Shown here piece by piece: positions 6,401 to 15,500 of a stretch of DNA of 18,093 bases. The notes beneath the pieces are model-generated. The model did not search any database and was not told the origin of the DNA. It worked only from the letters and a program-made list of their open reading frames with translations. The stretch is from JAEXNA01 sp050486105 (GTDB lineage: Bacteria; Vulcanimicrobiota; Xenobia; Xenobiales; JADMJV01). Every line of letters begins with the position of its first letter. Position 1 is the stretch's first letter. Location of the stretch: positions 1-18,093 of the forward strand of contig JBJHCR010000103.1 in NCBI GenBank assembly GCA_050486105.1, read 5' to 3'. The translations under genes and the position numbers were made by a program.

Positions 6401-7948
6401 ATGATGAAGCAGGGGACCTCATCGGACTATGCTGTGCGGCAGGATTTTGATTGGCGCGAGCTTTTTGTCTCGATACCAGCCAACATCATGGTGCTCGACA
6501 TCCACGGAACTATAGTTGCGGTGAGTCGCAGTTGTTGCTCTGAGATTGGCTGTCAGCCTGAAGACTTATTGGGCGGCTCGGTGGTGAGTCTCATGCCTGA
6601 ACGGTACCGAGAGAAGTTTCAGATGGACTTGGCCAAGGTTTTGGGGCCTAGTCCTTCGGAATACCTCGAGCGTGGCTTTCGAATTCGGACCCTTCGCCCC
6701 AATGGAGAGGAACTCTCGGCTCGGATACGGATTTCCCTTTGCCTTTTCGGTTCAGAAACACTGCTGATTGCCAGGTTCTCCGACATCACCGAGGAGGAGG
6801 CCAAGGAGAAAGCCCTGCGGTATAGCGAGAATCTTCTTCGAACCTTGTTCGAGTTGGCCCCTCTGGGAATCTCCTTGAAGGACTTGCAGACCGGCAAATT
6901 CTTGCTGGTCAACCCGGCCTTGGAGAAGGCTACCGGCTACAGCAAGGAAGAGTTGCTGGGTTTAAGGTTTTGGGAGATGACCCCTAAGGACCATTGGGAA
7001 GAGGAGTGGGAACTCTTTTCCAGAGTGGAGCAAGAGGGGAGCATCGGGCCCTATGAAAAGGAGTACTTCCATAAGGACGGGCATCGATTTCCCGTCTTGT
7101 TGAACAGCCGACTGATCGAAGACTTATCCGGTCATAAACTGGTCTGGTCCATCATCGTGGACATCAGTGAGAGGGTGCAACTGGAGAAAGAGCGGACCGA
7201 GTTGGCCCAGCGTCTCGAGGAGGCCCGAAGGTTTGAGAGTTTGGCCTTGATGGCCGGCAGCATGTCTCATCAGTTCAACAACCTGCTGACCACGGTGTTG
7301 GCCTCCTTGGAGTTCGCGGTGGAGGAGTTACCCCCGGACTCGGTGGTCCTCGACCTATTCCAGCAAGCCACTCAGGCGGCCTGGAGGGCCTCGGGCTTGA
7401 TCAATAAGATGTTGGTGTATTCCGGCAAGAACATGGGCTCCTACAAAGACCTAGATCTGTCAAAGCTGGTAGAGAGTACGCTGAATGAGTTCCTTGAAGA
7501 TCGGGGTCCTTCGGTTCGCTTGTCTCTGGAGCTTGCTCCCGACCCTCCTCCCATCAAAGGAGACCCAGACCAATTGAAGCAACTGCTGCTGCAGTTGCTC
7601 CAGAATTCCGTGGAGGCTGCAACCGGCGATGTGGTCCACTTAGAGGTCTCTACAGCGGTGCTCGAGGTCCGTGAGGATGAGGCTGAGGACTGGCTCAACG
7701 GGGAATCCCTCGCTCCCGGCCCTCACCTGCTCCTCGAAGTGAGCGACGATGGGTCGGGCATGGCGACCAAATTGCAAAGGCGGGCCTTCGATCCCTTCTT
7801 CAGCACCAAGGCTCCAGGCCGGGGGCTGGGTCTATCTACCGTCTTAGGTATTATGAGGGCCCATAACGGAGCAGTGAGGTTAGTGGACGCCGAGCCTCAG
7901 GGACTGAAGGTGCGCATGGTCTTTCCGCTCGCCAACGAACCGGTTTAG
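6401..7948 (+). CDS. Soluble PAS-PAS sensor histidine kinase
   Basis: The protein has 515 residues and no transmembrane segment. PAS domain 1 is about 15-130 (IMVLDIHGTIVAVSRS, ending ARFSDITEEE) and PAS domain 2 about 143-262 (GKFLLVNPALEKATGYSKEE, ending IIVDISERV). A helical linker leads to the dimerisation/phosphoacceptor helix with His290 in MSHQFNN. The catalytic domain (about 385-510) has the N box LLQNSVEAA, G1 VSDDGSGM, F box AFDPFFSTK and G2 GRGLGLST, all intact. The residue after the His is Gln, not the common Glu/Asp. There is no receiver domain, so it must pass phosphate to a regulator encoded elsewhere. The signal sensed by the PAS domains cannot be read from the sequence. The hydrolase gene follows 39 bases downstream. 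Confidence 0.92.
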   Translation: MMKQGTSSDYAVRQDFDWRELFVSIPANIMVLDIHGTIVAVSRSCCSEIGCQPEDLLGGSVVSLMPERYREKFQMDLAKVLGPSPSEYLERGFRIRTLRPNGEELSARIRISLCLFGSETLLIARFSDITEEEAKEKALRYSENLLRTLFELAPLGISLKDLQTGKFLLVNPALEKATGYSKEELLGLRFWEMTPKDHWEEEWELFSRVEQEGSIGPYEKEYFHKDGHRFPVLLNSRLIEDLSGHKLVWSIIVDISERVQLEKERTELAQRLEEARRFESLALMAGSMSHQFNNLLTTVLASLEFAVEELPPDSVVLDLFQQATQAAWRASGLINKMLVYSGKNMGSYKDLDLSKLVESTLNEFLEDRGPSVRLSLELAPDPPPIKGDPDQLKQLLLQLLQNSVEAATGDVVHLEVSTAVLEVREDEAEDWLNGESLAPGPHLLLEVSDDGSGMATKLQRRAFDPFFSTKAPGRGLGLSTVLGIMRAHNGAVRLVDAEPQGLKVRMVFPLANEPV

Positions 7949-7987
7949 CGCAGGTTCCTAAAGGGCCATCCGAGAATCGTTAAGCGC

Positions 7988-8671
7988 ATGAGAGTTCTGA
8001 CTTTTATCTTAATGATGTTTCTTTTCGCCCCGGCTTGGGCTCAGGAGGCCCTCACGGACATCGTGAGCTATGGACGGGAGGGGAAATCCTTTCCGGTCAC
8101 TGTTCTTCTGCCTCCGGAGGCGGTTCGAACCGGTACCCCGCGAGTGATGATCACTCTTCCCCCAGGGCCGGGGGATGCCCAAATGGTTAAGTCAAACCTG
8201 AGCAACTATTGGGCCGCCGAGGGGCTCCGACGGGGTTACATAGTGGTGGCCCCGGAGGTGTTCGGTCGCAGCTTGGACCAGGATGCCGACAAGTTCACCG
8301 ATGCCCTTTTTTCCTGGATGGATAAGAACTTTCGCTATGATCGCACCAAAGTGGTTTTGAGCGGACAATCCAATGGGGGAATCGGGGCCTTCTTTATGGC
8401 GGTAGCTCGTCCGGCTCGGTTTGCCGGGGTCTGCGTCATTCCGGGTCAGTACCTTGGCCAACCCGGTCGGCTCAGTGCCCTCAGAGGCAAACCCGTATGG
8501 ATGATCGTGGGTGCCAACGATTACCCCGAGCGCTGGCTGACTCCTGTTCGAGAAACCTACCAGACCTTGCAAAAATTCCAAGCCCGAGTGAAGCTCGACG
8601 AGATCCCCAATCAGGGCCACGTGCCGGCTGTTCAGCCGAGTTCGCTTTACGACTGGTTTGAGAGTTTGTAG
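7988..8671 (+). CDS. Secreted alpha/beta hydrolase (esterase-like)
   Basis: The protein has 227 residues with a Sec-type signal peptide: MRVLTFILMMFLFAPAWAQ, with likely cleavage after AWA at residue 18. The nucleophile elbow is GQSNG with Ser128, and the probable triad partners are Asp178 in GANDYP and His211 in NQGHVP. The oxyanion-side segment TLPPGPGD (57-64) fits. The overall layout, ending TYQTLQKFQARVKLDEIPNQGHVP, resembles the PHB depolymerase/feruloyl esterase-like and dienelactone hydrolase-like branch of the superfamily, but the substrate cannot be assigned. It acts in the periplasm or outside the cell. It probably shares a transcript with the upstream kinase (39-base gap, same strand). 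It converges with the repeat-peptide gene, the two stops lying 12 bases apart. Confidence 0.85.
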   Translation: MRVLTFILMMFLFAPAWAQEALTDIVSYGREGKSFPVTVLLPPEAVRTGTPRVMITLPPGPGDAQMVKSNLSNYWAAEGLRRGYIVVAPEVFGRSLDQDADKFTDALFSWMDKNFRYDRTKVVLSGQSNGGIGAFFMAVARPARFAGVCVIPGQYLGQPGRLSALRGKPVWMIVGANDYPERWLTPVRETYQTLQKFQARVKLDEIPNQGHVPAVQPSSLYDWFESL

Positions 8672-8683
8672 GCGGTTTAGAGG

Positions 8684-8920
8684 CTAAAACATGGCCCCAT
8701 AGGTGGTGCCGCTGTCGTAGGAACTCGACCAACTGTCGTAGCTGGAATAGGTGTCTCCACCTCGGCAAGAGCTGAACTCGTCATAAACGGCGTCGGGACC
8801 ACTGTCATGGAAACGGCTGTGGCTGTTGTCGAACTCATCGGTTACCGCGTCTGGACCGGTGTTTTGGGAGCGGCAAGCGTAGGAGGGAAAGTTGGTGGTG
8901 AGTTTGGTGCTGACGTTCAT
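8684..8920 (-). CDS. Small acidic repeat peptide, 78 residues, unknown function
   Basis: The ORF starts at ATG 8920-8918; a TTG at 8941 is in frame but less likely. It contains two copies of GPDAV-x-DEF (GPDAVTDEF, GPDAVYDEF) spaced 21 residues apart, linked by DNSHSRFHDS. Two Cys sit in similar settings (YACRSQNT, SSCRGGDT). The C-terminal 25 residues are Ser/Tyr/Asp/Gly-rich with YSSYDSWSSSYDS. There is no signal peptide and no hydrophobic stretch. AAGGA lies very close to the ATG and AAAGG farther upstream, so the ribosome site is weak. The codon pattern and repeat structure argue that it is real, but no homologous family is recognised. A leader-plus-repeat-core layout is compatible with a modified peptide, and a structural or surface peptide is equally possible. 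No obvious maturation enzyme is adjacent. Confidence 0.55.
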   Translation of the reverse strand: MNVSTKLTTNFPSYACRSQNTGPDAVTDEFDNSHSRFHDSGPDAVYDEFSSCRGGDTYSSYDSWSSSYDSGTTYGAMF

Positions 8921-9110
8921 GTCCTTGGTAACCTTTCGCAACTAGGAATTTCTGATTGCAGAATAGCTCGGCACCGTTAAGAATTCATGAAACGGTTTGG
9001 TCGGAGCGTTAAAGGTGCTTGATGCGCGGGGAGGAGGTGGGTTGCCTGCAAGATGCTTGAGCTTGACTCCGCAGAGGGCAGCGACCTTTGTGGGTTCGGT
9101 GGGCCATGTC

Positions 9111-9205
9111 TTGCTGCCAGGAGTGCACTGGCTTGGCAAGCCTGGGTGAACCAGCAGTAGGGGAGAAGATGGCTTTAGGGGGAAAGGGCTGTTTCGCCCC
9201 TTTTT
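9111..9205 (+). ncRNA. Candidate structured RNA ending in a terminator-like hairpin
   Basis: Nested complementary arms are visible: TGCTG (9112-9116) with CAGCA (9152-9156), CCAGG (9117-9121) with CCTGG (9141-9145), and an alternative inner hairpin GGCTT-GGC-AAGCC (9130-9142). About 30 bases further is AAAGGG...CCCTTTTT. A small transcript in plus orientation, opposite to the repeat-peptide leader, would explain the arrangement. No known RNA family is recognised. Confidence 0.25.
9183..9205 (+). terminator. Rho-independent-like terminator
   Basis: AAAGGG, a 9-base loop, then CCCTTT continuing into a five-T run gives a six-pair stem with a short U tract on the plus strand. The minus-strand reading has only a three-T tail. 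No annotated plus-strand gene ends nearby, so it would end either readthrough from 8671 or a small RNA. Confidence 0.4.
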
Positions 9206-9340
9206 CAGAGAAATGTTGCACCCTTTCAACCTGATGGTCATAGGCTGTTCAACTCGGGCTGTTAAGCTTTGAGGCACGGACCTCCGCCTCGAAAAGCTGG
9301 GAGCACCAAGGTCCTGATCTAAGGATTGTTGTGTTAAGCT

Positions 9341-10033
9341 ATGACCATGCCCGAACAGCCTCTCGAACCCTACGAACCACCCATCTCTCCAGATTTGTCC
9401 CAGATGATCACCGAGGACGATCGACCGGTGGATAATCGCTTTTCGGAGCGGCAATTTCGCCTGCTGCCTCACGTTCTTTTCACCTCTTGGGACGAGGGTA
9501 AGCCCTTTGAAGCCCTGTCCGATGTGGGGCTCTTTTATAACAGCCAAGATAGGACTCCGGTGGTGCCGGATTTCATGCTGCTCAAGGGTGTCGAGCCGCG
9601 TCCGGTTACCGAGGATAAGGAGAGCCGATCGATCTTCACCTGGCTTTATGGCAAAGTGCCGGACCTGGTGGTGGAGATCGTTTCCAACACCAAGGGCGGT
9701 GAAGAGGACACCAAATTCGACATTTATCAGAGAATTCGTATTCCGTACTATGCCATTTTTGACCCGTTCTCTCAGCTTGGTTCCAGATTGCTGCGGGTCT
9801 ATCAGCTAGAAGGCTGCAATTACGTGGAGTTTGCCAATCCCCGTTTTATCCCTCAACTCGGTCTGGGTCTGACCGCTTGGACCGGAGTGTTCGATGATGT
9901 CGAGGCGACCTGGTTACGCTTCTTAGACGAGCACGGAGAACTGCTCCTCACCGGACTCGAGAAGGCTCTTTTGGCCGAAGAGAAAGCCGAGCGATTTGCT
10001 CAGCGTTTGCGCGAACTTGGGGTGGAGCCTTAG
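9341..10033 (+). CDS. Uma2 family (PD-(D/E)XK nuclease-fold) protein
   Basis: The protein has 230 residues. The Uma2 core is visible: VVPDFML with Asp77, PDLVVEIVS with Glu112, then K-x-x-x-Y in DTKFDIY (Lys125) and IPYYAIFDP, matching the family pattern of a D...E...K restriction-like fold. The C-terminus is the usual charged coiled-coil tail with LLAEEKAERFAQRLRELGVEP-like spacing. Uma2 proteins are greatly expanded in Cyanobacteria, Chloroflexi, Deinococcus and some candidate phyla, and their biological role is unsettled. ATG 9341 and ATG 9347 are both possible starts, and the Shine-Dalgarno is weak (AAGGAT 14 bases upstream). It is followed 91 bases later by the first hybrid kinase, with no functional link evident. 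Confidence 0.88.
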   Translation: MTMPEQPLEPYEPPISPDLSQMITEDDRPVDNRFSERQFRLLPHVLFTSWDEGKPFEALSDVGLFYNSQDRTPVVPDFMLLKGVEPRPVTEDKESRSIFTWLYGKVPDLVVEIVSNTKGGEEDTKFDIYQRIRIPYYAIFDPFSQLGSRLLRVYQLEGCNYVEFANPRFIPQLGLGLTAWTGVFDDVEATWLRFLDEHGELLLTGLEKALLAEEKAERFAQRLRELGVEP

Positions 10034-10124
10034 GGTTCTAGGTCAGGACGACTTGGGTGGGATTTCACCAACGAGCCATCGATTTCCACAAGGTCTTGAA
10101 TGGTTTAGGCTGAACTTACTAGGA

Positions 10125-12521
10125 ATGCTGTCCAACCCTGAAAGTGTGAGGGAAGCCCAGAGAATCGAAGCCTTGCTTCGATATGACGTTCTGGACACTC
10201 CAGCCGAGCCTGCCCTCGATGGTCTGACTCAGCTTGCAGCCCAGATCTGCGGGGTTCCCATGAGTTTGATTTCCTTGGTCGATGAACAAAGGCAGTGGTA
10301 CAAAGCTAGGGTGGGTATTGAGGTCACCGAGACCTCTAGGAGCGTCTCCTTTTGTGTCCACGCTCTCCAAGAACCGGGAGTTTTGGTAGTGCCGGATGCT
10401 CTTGAAGATCAGCGCTTCCAGAACAACCCCCTGGTTCTGGATGAGCCGAGAATCAGGTTCTACGCTGGTGCTCCCTTGATCACTCCTCAGGGGGAATCCC
10501 TCGGCACTCTCTGTGTCATGGATCGGGTGCCTCGCAATTTGGAACCTGAGCAACTCGAGGCCTTGGAGATCTTGAGCGGCCTAGTCATGACCCACCTGGA
10601 ACTCAAGCGCCAGGCTGTGGAGCTTCAACAGGCTCAAGTTCGAAGCTCGGCTGTCGTGGAATACGCATTGGAAGCGATCGTCACCATGGACCATCAGGGG
10701 CGAGTGACCGAGTTTAATCCTGCCGCAGAGAAGATGTTTGGGCACTCTAGAGCTGAGGCTTTAGGTCGGGAGGTGGCGGAACTCATCATTCCCGAGGCCT
10801 ATCGAGAGCGGCATCGAGAGGGGATCGCCAGATATCTTTGCTCTGGGGAAAGCGTGGTTCTGGAGAGACGTTTGGAGATGCGAGCCCTCCACTCTGATGG
10901 CACGGAGTTCCCGATCGAATTGACGGTGACTCGTTGGGGCGAGGTGTCCCCCCCGGTGTTCGTAGGCTTCATCAGGGATCTCACCGAGCGTGAGGCCGCT
11001 CAGGGAAAGCTCCGTCGCTACCAAGAGCGTCTGAGCAGATTGGTGGACTCCAACGTTCAGGGAGTGGCCTTTTGGCGAAGGGATGGAAAAATCGTCGAAG
11101 CCAACGAAGCCTTCCTGGACCTACTAGGTTACAGTCGTGACGAGTTGAAGGCCGGGTTGATCAGCGGGTATGCCATCACCCCACCAGAGTACGCCGAACT
11201 CGACCAAGAAGCGTTCCGGGACCTGGATGAACGAGGTGTCTGCGCTCCCTTTGAGAAGGAGTTCCTGCGAAAAGACGGCTCTAGAGTGCCAGTTCTGGTC
11301 GGGGCGGCGGCCTTCGAAGAAGACACGGATGAGGGAGTCTGCTTTGTTGTGGACTTAACCGAACGGAAGAAGCTCGAGCAGCAGTTCCTTGAAGCCCAAC
11401 GATTGGAAAACTTAGGAAGTTTGGCCCGGGGAATCGCTCACGAATTGAACAATGCTTTGGGACCCATCCTCATTTCCGCTGAATTGCTGAAATCGACTTG
11501 CACTGAGGAGGGCCAGCGAGTAGCTCTCGACACCATGAGGTCCAACACCGAGCGCGCCGCCCAAATGGTGCAACAGATCATGTCTTTTGCCGGAGGACTG
11601 GAAGGCCAGCAGAGTCAGGTGAGTTTCGGAGAGATCGTGAGAAACGTTGAAAGGATCGTCAGAGACACCTTCCCCAAGCAGATTGAAGTGGAGTTTCTGA
11701 TTCCTTCAGCTCTCCCACCTGCCCGAGGTGAAACCACCCAGCTTCATCAGTTATTGCTGAATCTTTGTATTCGCGCCCAAGAATGTATGCCCAGGGGAGG
11801 GAAACTCTCATTGGTGGTGGAGAAAGCAGTGCTCGACGAGCAGTACGTATCTCAGACTCCCGAAGCCAGGGTTGGGATCTATCTCCAGATTGAGTTGAAG
11901 TATTCTGGGGAGGACTGCTTTCAGAAGCTTGGCGAGAATGCTCAGGCCGTTCTTGGTGTTGATGGTGACCTTGATGCTCGCGGCGGTTTTGGACTTCTAC
12001 CGGCCCGGGACATCGTGACCTTGCACGGAGGTTTTCTCCGTCTTTCCAAGGATCCGTCTATCGGTACGGTCTTGCAGCTTTATTTGCCGACTCTAAACGA
12101 AGTCCTAGAGGAAGGTCAGGCGTCCATGCCTAGAGGAAACGGAGAACTCATCTTAGTGGTTGACGATGAGCTTTCCATCCGGCAGACCACAGGGCAAACC
12201 CTGGAAGCCTTCGGTTACCGGGTCCTGACCGCTTCCGATGGAGCGGAGGCTTTGGCTGAATTCACCATAAGAGGCCCGGAGATCACCGCTGTCTTAACCA
12301 ATATGATGATGCCCTTGGTAGACGGGTCGGTCACCGTTCAGGTGTTGCGCAAGATGGCCCCTGACCTCCCGATCATCGTCATGAGCGGCTTGAATTCAAG
12401 CGTTCAGCAATCCCGGGCCTTCCGACTTGGAGCTGGGGACTTTCTTTCGAAGCCGTACAGCGCGGCGGCACTTCTGGAGTGCATTCATAAGGCGGTGCAA
12501 AGCAGGGCAACCGGTGCCTGA
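10125..12521 (+). CDS. Degenerate GAF-PAS-PAS hybrid histidine kinase (pseudokinase and pseudo-receiver)
   Basis: The protein has 798 residues from ATG 10125; the frame is open further upstream, but NPESVREAQRIEALLRYDVLDTP is the usual N-terminus of this GAF family. Domains are GAF (about 27-160), PAS (172-290), PAS (298-415), HisKA (425-495), a catalytic-like domain (535-665) and a receiver (672-790). The phospho-acceptor His439 is kept in GIAHELNN. The ATP-binding boxes are lost: the N-box Asn is Arg550 (NLCIRAQECM), the G1 region reads LKYSGEDCF without D-x-G-x-G, no F box remains, and G2 reads GGFGLLPARD. In the receiver, the acidic pair (VVDDE) and Lys (SKPYS) remain, but the phospho-acceptor is Asn726 (LTNMMMP). 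The intact paralogue follows directly. It may act as a partner or decoy in signalling. Confidence 0.85.
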   Translation: MLSNPESVREAQRIEALLRYDVLDTPAEPALDGLTQLAAQICGVPMSLISLVDEQRQWYKARVGIEVTETSRSVSFCVHALQEPGVLVVPDALEDQRFQNNPLVLDEPRIRFYAGAPLITPQGESLGTLCVMDRVPRNLEPEQLEALEILSGLVMTHLELKRQAVELQQAQVRSSAVVEYALEAIVTMDHQGRVTEFNPAAEKMFGHSRAEALGREVAELIIPEAYRERHREGIARYLCSGESVVLERRLEMRALHSDGTEFPIELTVTRWGEVSPPVFVGFIRDLTEREAAQGKLRRYQERLSRLVDSNVQGVAFWRRDGKIVEANEAFLDLLGYSRDELKAGLISGYAITPPEYAELDQEAFRDLDERGVCAPFEKEFLRKDGSRVPVLVGAAAFEEDTDEGVCFVVDLTERKKLEQQFLEAQRLENLGSLARGIAHELNNALGPILISAELLKSTCTEEGQRVALDTMRSNTERAAQMVQQIMSFAGGLEGQQSQVSFGEIVRNVERIVRDTFPKQIEVEFLIPSALPPARGETTQLHQLLLNLCIRAQECMPRGGKLSLVVEKAVLDEQYVSQTPEARVGIYLQIELKYSGEDCFQKLGENAQAVLGVDGDLDARGGFGLLPARDIVTLHGGFLRLSKDPSIGTVLQLYLPTLNEVLEEGQASMPRGNGELILVVDDELSIRQTTGQTLEAFGYRVLTASDGAEALAEFTIRGPEITAVLTNMMMPLVDGSVTVQVLRKMAPDLPIIVMSGLNSSVQQSRAFRLGAGDFLSKPYSAAALLECIHKAVQSRATGA

Positions 12522-12568
12522 AGATCAGGAGCGGGATGATCTAGGGATTCAAAATCAGTCCTCTCCCC

Positions 12569-12575
12569 AGGAGGG
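12569..12575 (+). promoter_or_regulatory. Shine-Dalgarno deciding the second hybrid kinase start
   Basis: AGGAGGG ends seven bases before ATG 12583. It favours this start over GTG 12514, which overlaps the upstream stop by eight bases and has a weaker AGGG six bases upstream. Confidence 0.65.
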
Positions 12576-12582
12576 CTCCTTG

Positions 12583-15500
12583 ATGGTAGAGATGGCCATT
12601 CTGAACGCCCTGCCAGCTCAAATCGCTTTGCTCGATGCTTGCGGAACCATCGTCACTATCAACGAAGCTTGGAGAAGTTTTGCTCAAGCCAATGTCCTAG
12701 CTCGGGCAGATTTTTGTGTGGGTCAGAACTACTTGGAGGTTTGTGAGCAGGCTACGGGTGATTGTTCGGAAGAGGCTCGAGAGGTGCCCCAGGGGATTCG
12801 CAGTGTTCTCCAAGGTCGCGCTTCGGTCTTCACCGTGGAATACCCCTGTCACAGCCCAGAGGAGAAACGCTGGTTTCGCCTGATGGCCACCCCTATTTCC
12901 GCGCAGCAGCAGTCGGGGGCGGTGGTCATGCACATCGACATCACCGACCGAAGGCTTGCCGAAGAAAGTCTTCGAAATCGGGAGCGCTTGCTGGACATCG
13001 CTGGACGCTTCGGCCGCTTGGGGGCTTGGGAGTACGAGGTTGGCACGGATGAACTGAGGTGGTCGGAACTCACCTGCGCCATTCACGGATTGCCTTCGGA
13101 TTATCAGCCTACAGTGAACGAGGCGCTGTCCTTTTATCTGCCCGAGTATCGTCAGATGGCGGCCAGAGCGGTGCAAGCCTGCTTGGAGGTGGGTGAGCCC
13201 TTCGACTTTGTGGCCGAGTTGAAGACCAAGACCGACCGCAAGATTTGGGTTCGGGCTATCGGCGAGGCGGTTTGCAACGATGAAAACGAGATAGTGGGTC
13301 TGCAGGGAGCCTTTCAGGACATCACTGAACAGAAGCTTCTCGAAGAGGACTTGGCCGCCAGTGAGCTGCGTTTCCGACAGCTCGCTGAAGCCTTGCCTAT
13401 GATCATCTGGTCGGCCGGCCCAGACGGTCAGATCGACTATTCGAATAGGCAGTTTTCCGACTACACCGGGGTTCCTCAGTCTGAAGATCCTGCTACTCGT
13501 TGGCAAGGCACCCTCCACCCTGACGATCTTGAGCGCTGTTTCGAACTCTGGACAGCCTGCGTTCAGTCTGGAGAGCGCTTCGATATCGTTTATCGTATCC
13601 GTCGCGGTTCTGATGACACTTTTCGTTGGTTCCGAGTGCAAGCCCAGCCAGTTTTGGACCAGCAGGGAACCGTCGTGAAATGGTATGGGACCGCTTTAGA
13701 CATCGACGATTTAGTGACTCTGGAGAAGGATGCTAGAAGTCTCGCTGATCGTCTAACCTCGACCCTAGAGAGCCTGACCGACGGATTCATTACCTACGAC
13801 ACCCAATGGCGCTTCACTTACGTGAACGCGGCAGCAGAACGACTGCTGCGTCGCCCTAGGCACGAGCTGCTTGGCAAGGTCTTATGGGAGCAATACCCTG
13901 AGATTCTGGGAACCACTTTTGAGTTTGAATATCGCCGTGCTCGTGCTGAGAACATCCACGTAGTACTTGAGGAATACTATCCACCTCTAGAATGCTGGAT
14001 TGAAATTCGGGCGTATCCCTCTTCCGAGGGCTTAGCCGTTTATCTGCGAGACGTCACCGACCGGCAGCTTGCTGGGATGGCTTTGCGCGAGAGCGAGGAA
14101 CGCTTCCAGTTACTGGCCAGAGCGACCAACGATGCCATCAAAGACTGGGACATTCGGTCGGGACTGCTCTGGTGGGGTGAAGGATTAGAAACCCTTTTCG
14201 GACATCAGCGATCTGCGGTGGAACCGAACGTGGAGTCCTGGCTCACTAGAATTCACCCCGATGAGCGGAGCGCCGTGGTGAACAGTCTCTATGGTGCCCT
14301 CGAGTCTCCGGTTGAGAGCTGGGAAGCCGAATATCGCTTTAAGTGCTATGACGGGGGATACGCTTATGTCATGGATCGAGCCTACATCCTTAGAAATAAC
14401 GAGGGTGAAGCGATTCGTCTGGTGGGAGGAATGACCGACCTCTCCGAGCGCAGGGAACTTGAGCGTCAATTTCTCAGAGCCCAAAGACTTGAGAGCATAG
14501 GCACTTTGGCCGGCGGCATAGCCCACGATCTCAATAACGTCTTGGGACCGATCATCCTGTCCTTGGACTTGTTGAAGATTCAGTACCCCGATAGGGAAGC
14601 TCAAGAGCTTTTGGATATGGTGAGCAGCAGCGCTCAAAGGGGTGCTGAGATGGTCCGACAGGTGCTGTCGTTTGCTCGGGGGGTCGAAGGACGCAAGCTC
14701 GAGGTTGAGATAAGTCGTCTGATCTCAGAAATCCAAAAAATCACCTCGGAAACCTTTCCTAGAAACATTGAGATTTGTACCGAAACTCCCCTAGATCTGT
14801 GGCCGGTGTCCGGTGATTCCACTCAGATTCACCAGGTTTTGCTGAATCTTTGTGTCAACGCTCGAGATGCTATGCCCGAAGGAGGTCGGCTGACCATAAC
14901 TGCCGAGAACGTCCATCTTGACGAACAGTACGCCACTCTGGTCCCAGAGGCCACAGCGGGATCTTATGTCGCCCTCCAAGTTGAAGACAGTGGTCAAGGG
15001 ATCGCCCCTGAACTCCTGGATCGGATTTATGAGCCCTTCTTCACCACCAAAGTCCTGGGACAGGGCTCCGGTTTAGGTTTGTCCACCAGTTTAGGCATAG
15101 TAAAGAGTCACGGTGGATTCATTCGAGTCTACAGCGAACTTGGAAAGGGGACAAAGTTTAAGGTTTATCTCCCCGCTCAGTCGGCAGAATCCTCACTCTC
15201 GGCCACCGAGGGTGAAACGGCTTTCCCGAGGGGGAAAGGCCAACTGATCCTGGTGGTGGATGACGAGGCCAACGTTCGTCAGATCACCAAGCAGACTCTA
15301 GAGGAGTTCGGGTATCGGGCGATTCTGGCCGGCGATGGTGCCGAGGCCTTGCTGGCTTTCCGTGAGCATCGAACCGAACTTTCAGCGGTGCTCACCGATC
15401 TGATGATGCCGGTGATGGACGGACCGACCACCATCAGGGTTCTGCGAAAGCTGGATCAGGAAATTCCGATTCTTGCGGCCAGCGGGCTTTCAGACAGCAG

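Larger units (their letters stand above)
8921..9340. other. Intergenic region with hairpins, upstream of two divergent genes
   Basis: About 420 bases lie between the repeat-peptide start (minus strand) and the Uma2 start (plus strand). A 201-codon minus-strand frame runs through it and into the Uma2 gene, but its translation is low in protein character and its C-terminal part is Pro/Ser/Thr-rich noise. The region holds a nested inverted repeat (9112-9156) and a terminator-like hairpin (9183-9205). A weak -10-like TAAGCT (9335-9340) abuts the Uma2 ATG. No clear -35 elements were found. Confidence 0.5.

Noticed and set aside
8671..8700. TTTAG-AGG-CTAAA inverted repeat between the convergent genes as a bidirectional terminator
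   Set aside because: The stem is only five A/T-dominated pairs with no T tract; too weak to call.
9105..9160. Resemblance of the minus strand to part of a GEMM (cyclic di-GMP) riboswitch (TGCACTCC-like run)
   Set aside because: The conserved GAAA tetraloop and the ACGCAAAGC segment are missing; the match is a short coincidence caused by a local hairpin.
8942..9547. 201-codon minus-strand frame across the intergenic region into the Uma2 gene
   Set aside because: Its first part is the antisense of the Uma2 coding region, and the rest is Pro/Ser/Thr-rich with no domain or motif.
12697..13641. 314-codon minus-strand frame inside the second hybrid kinase
   Set aside because: It is antisense to well-formed PAS domains, and its own translation has no recognisable fold, so it is a shadow frame.
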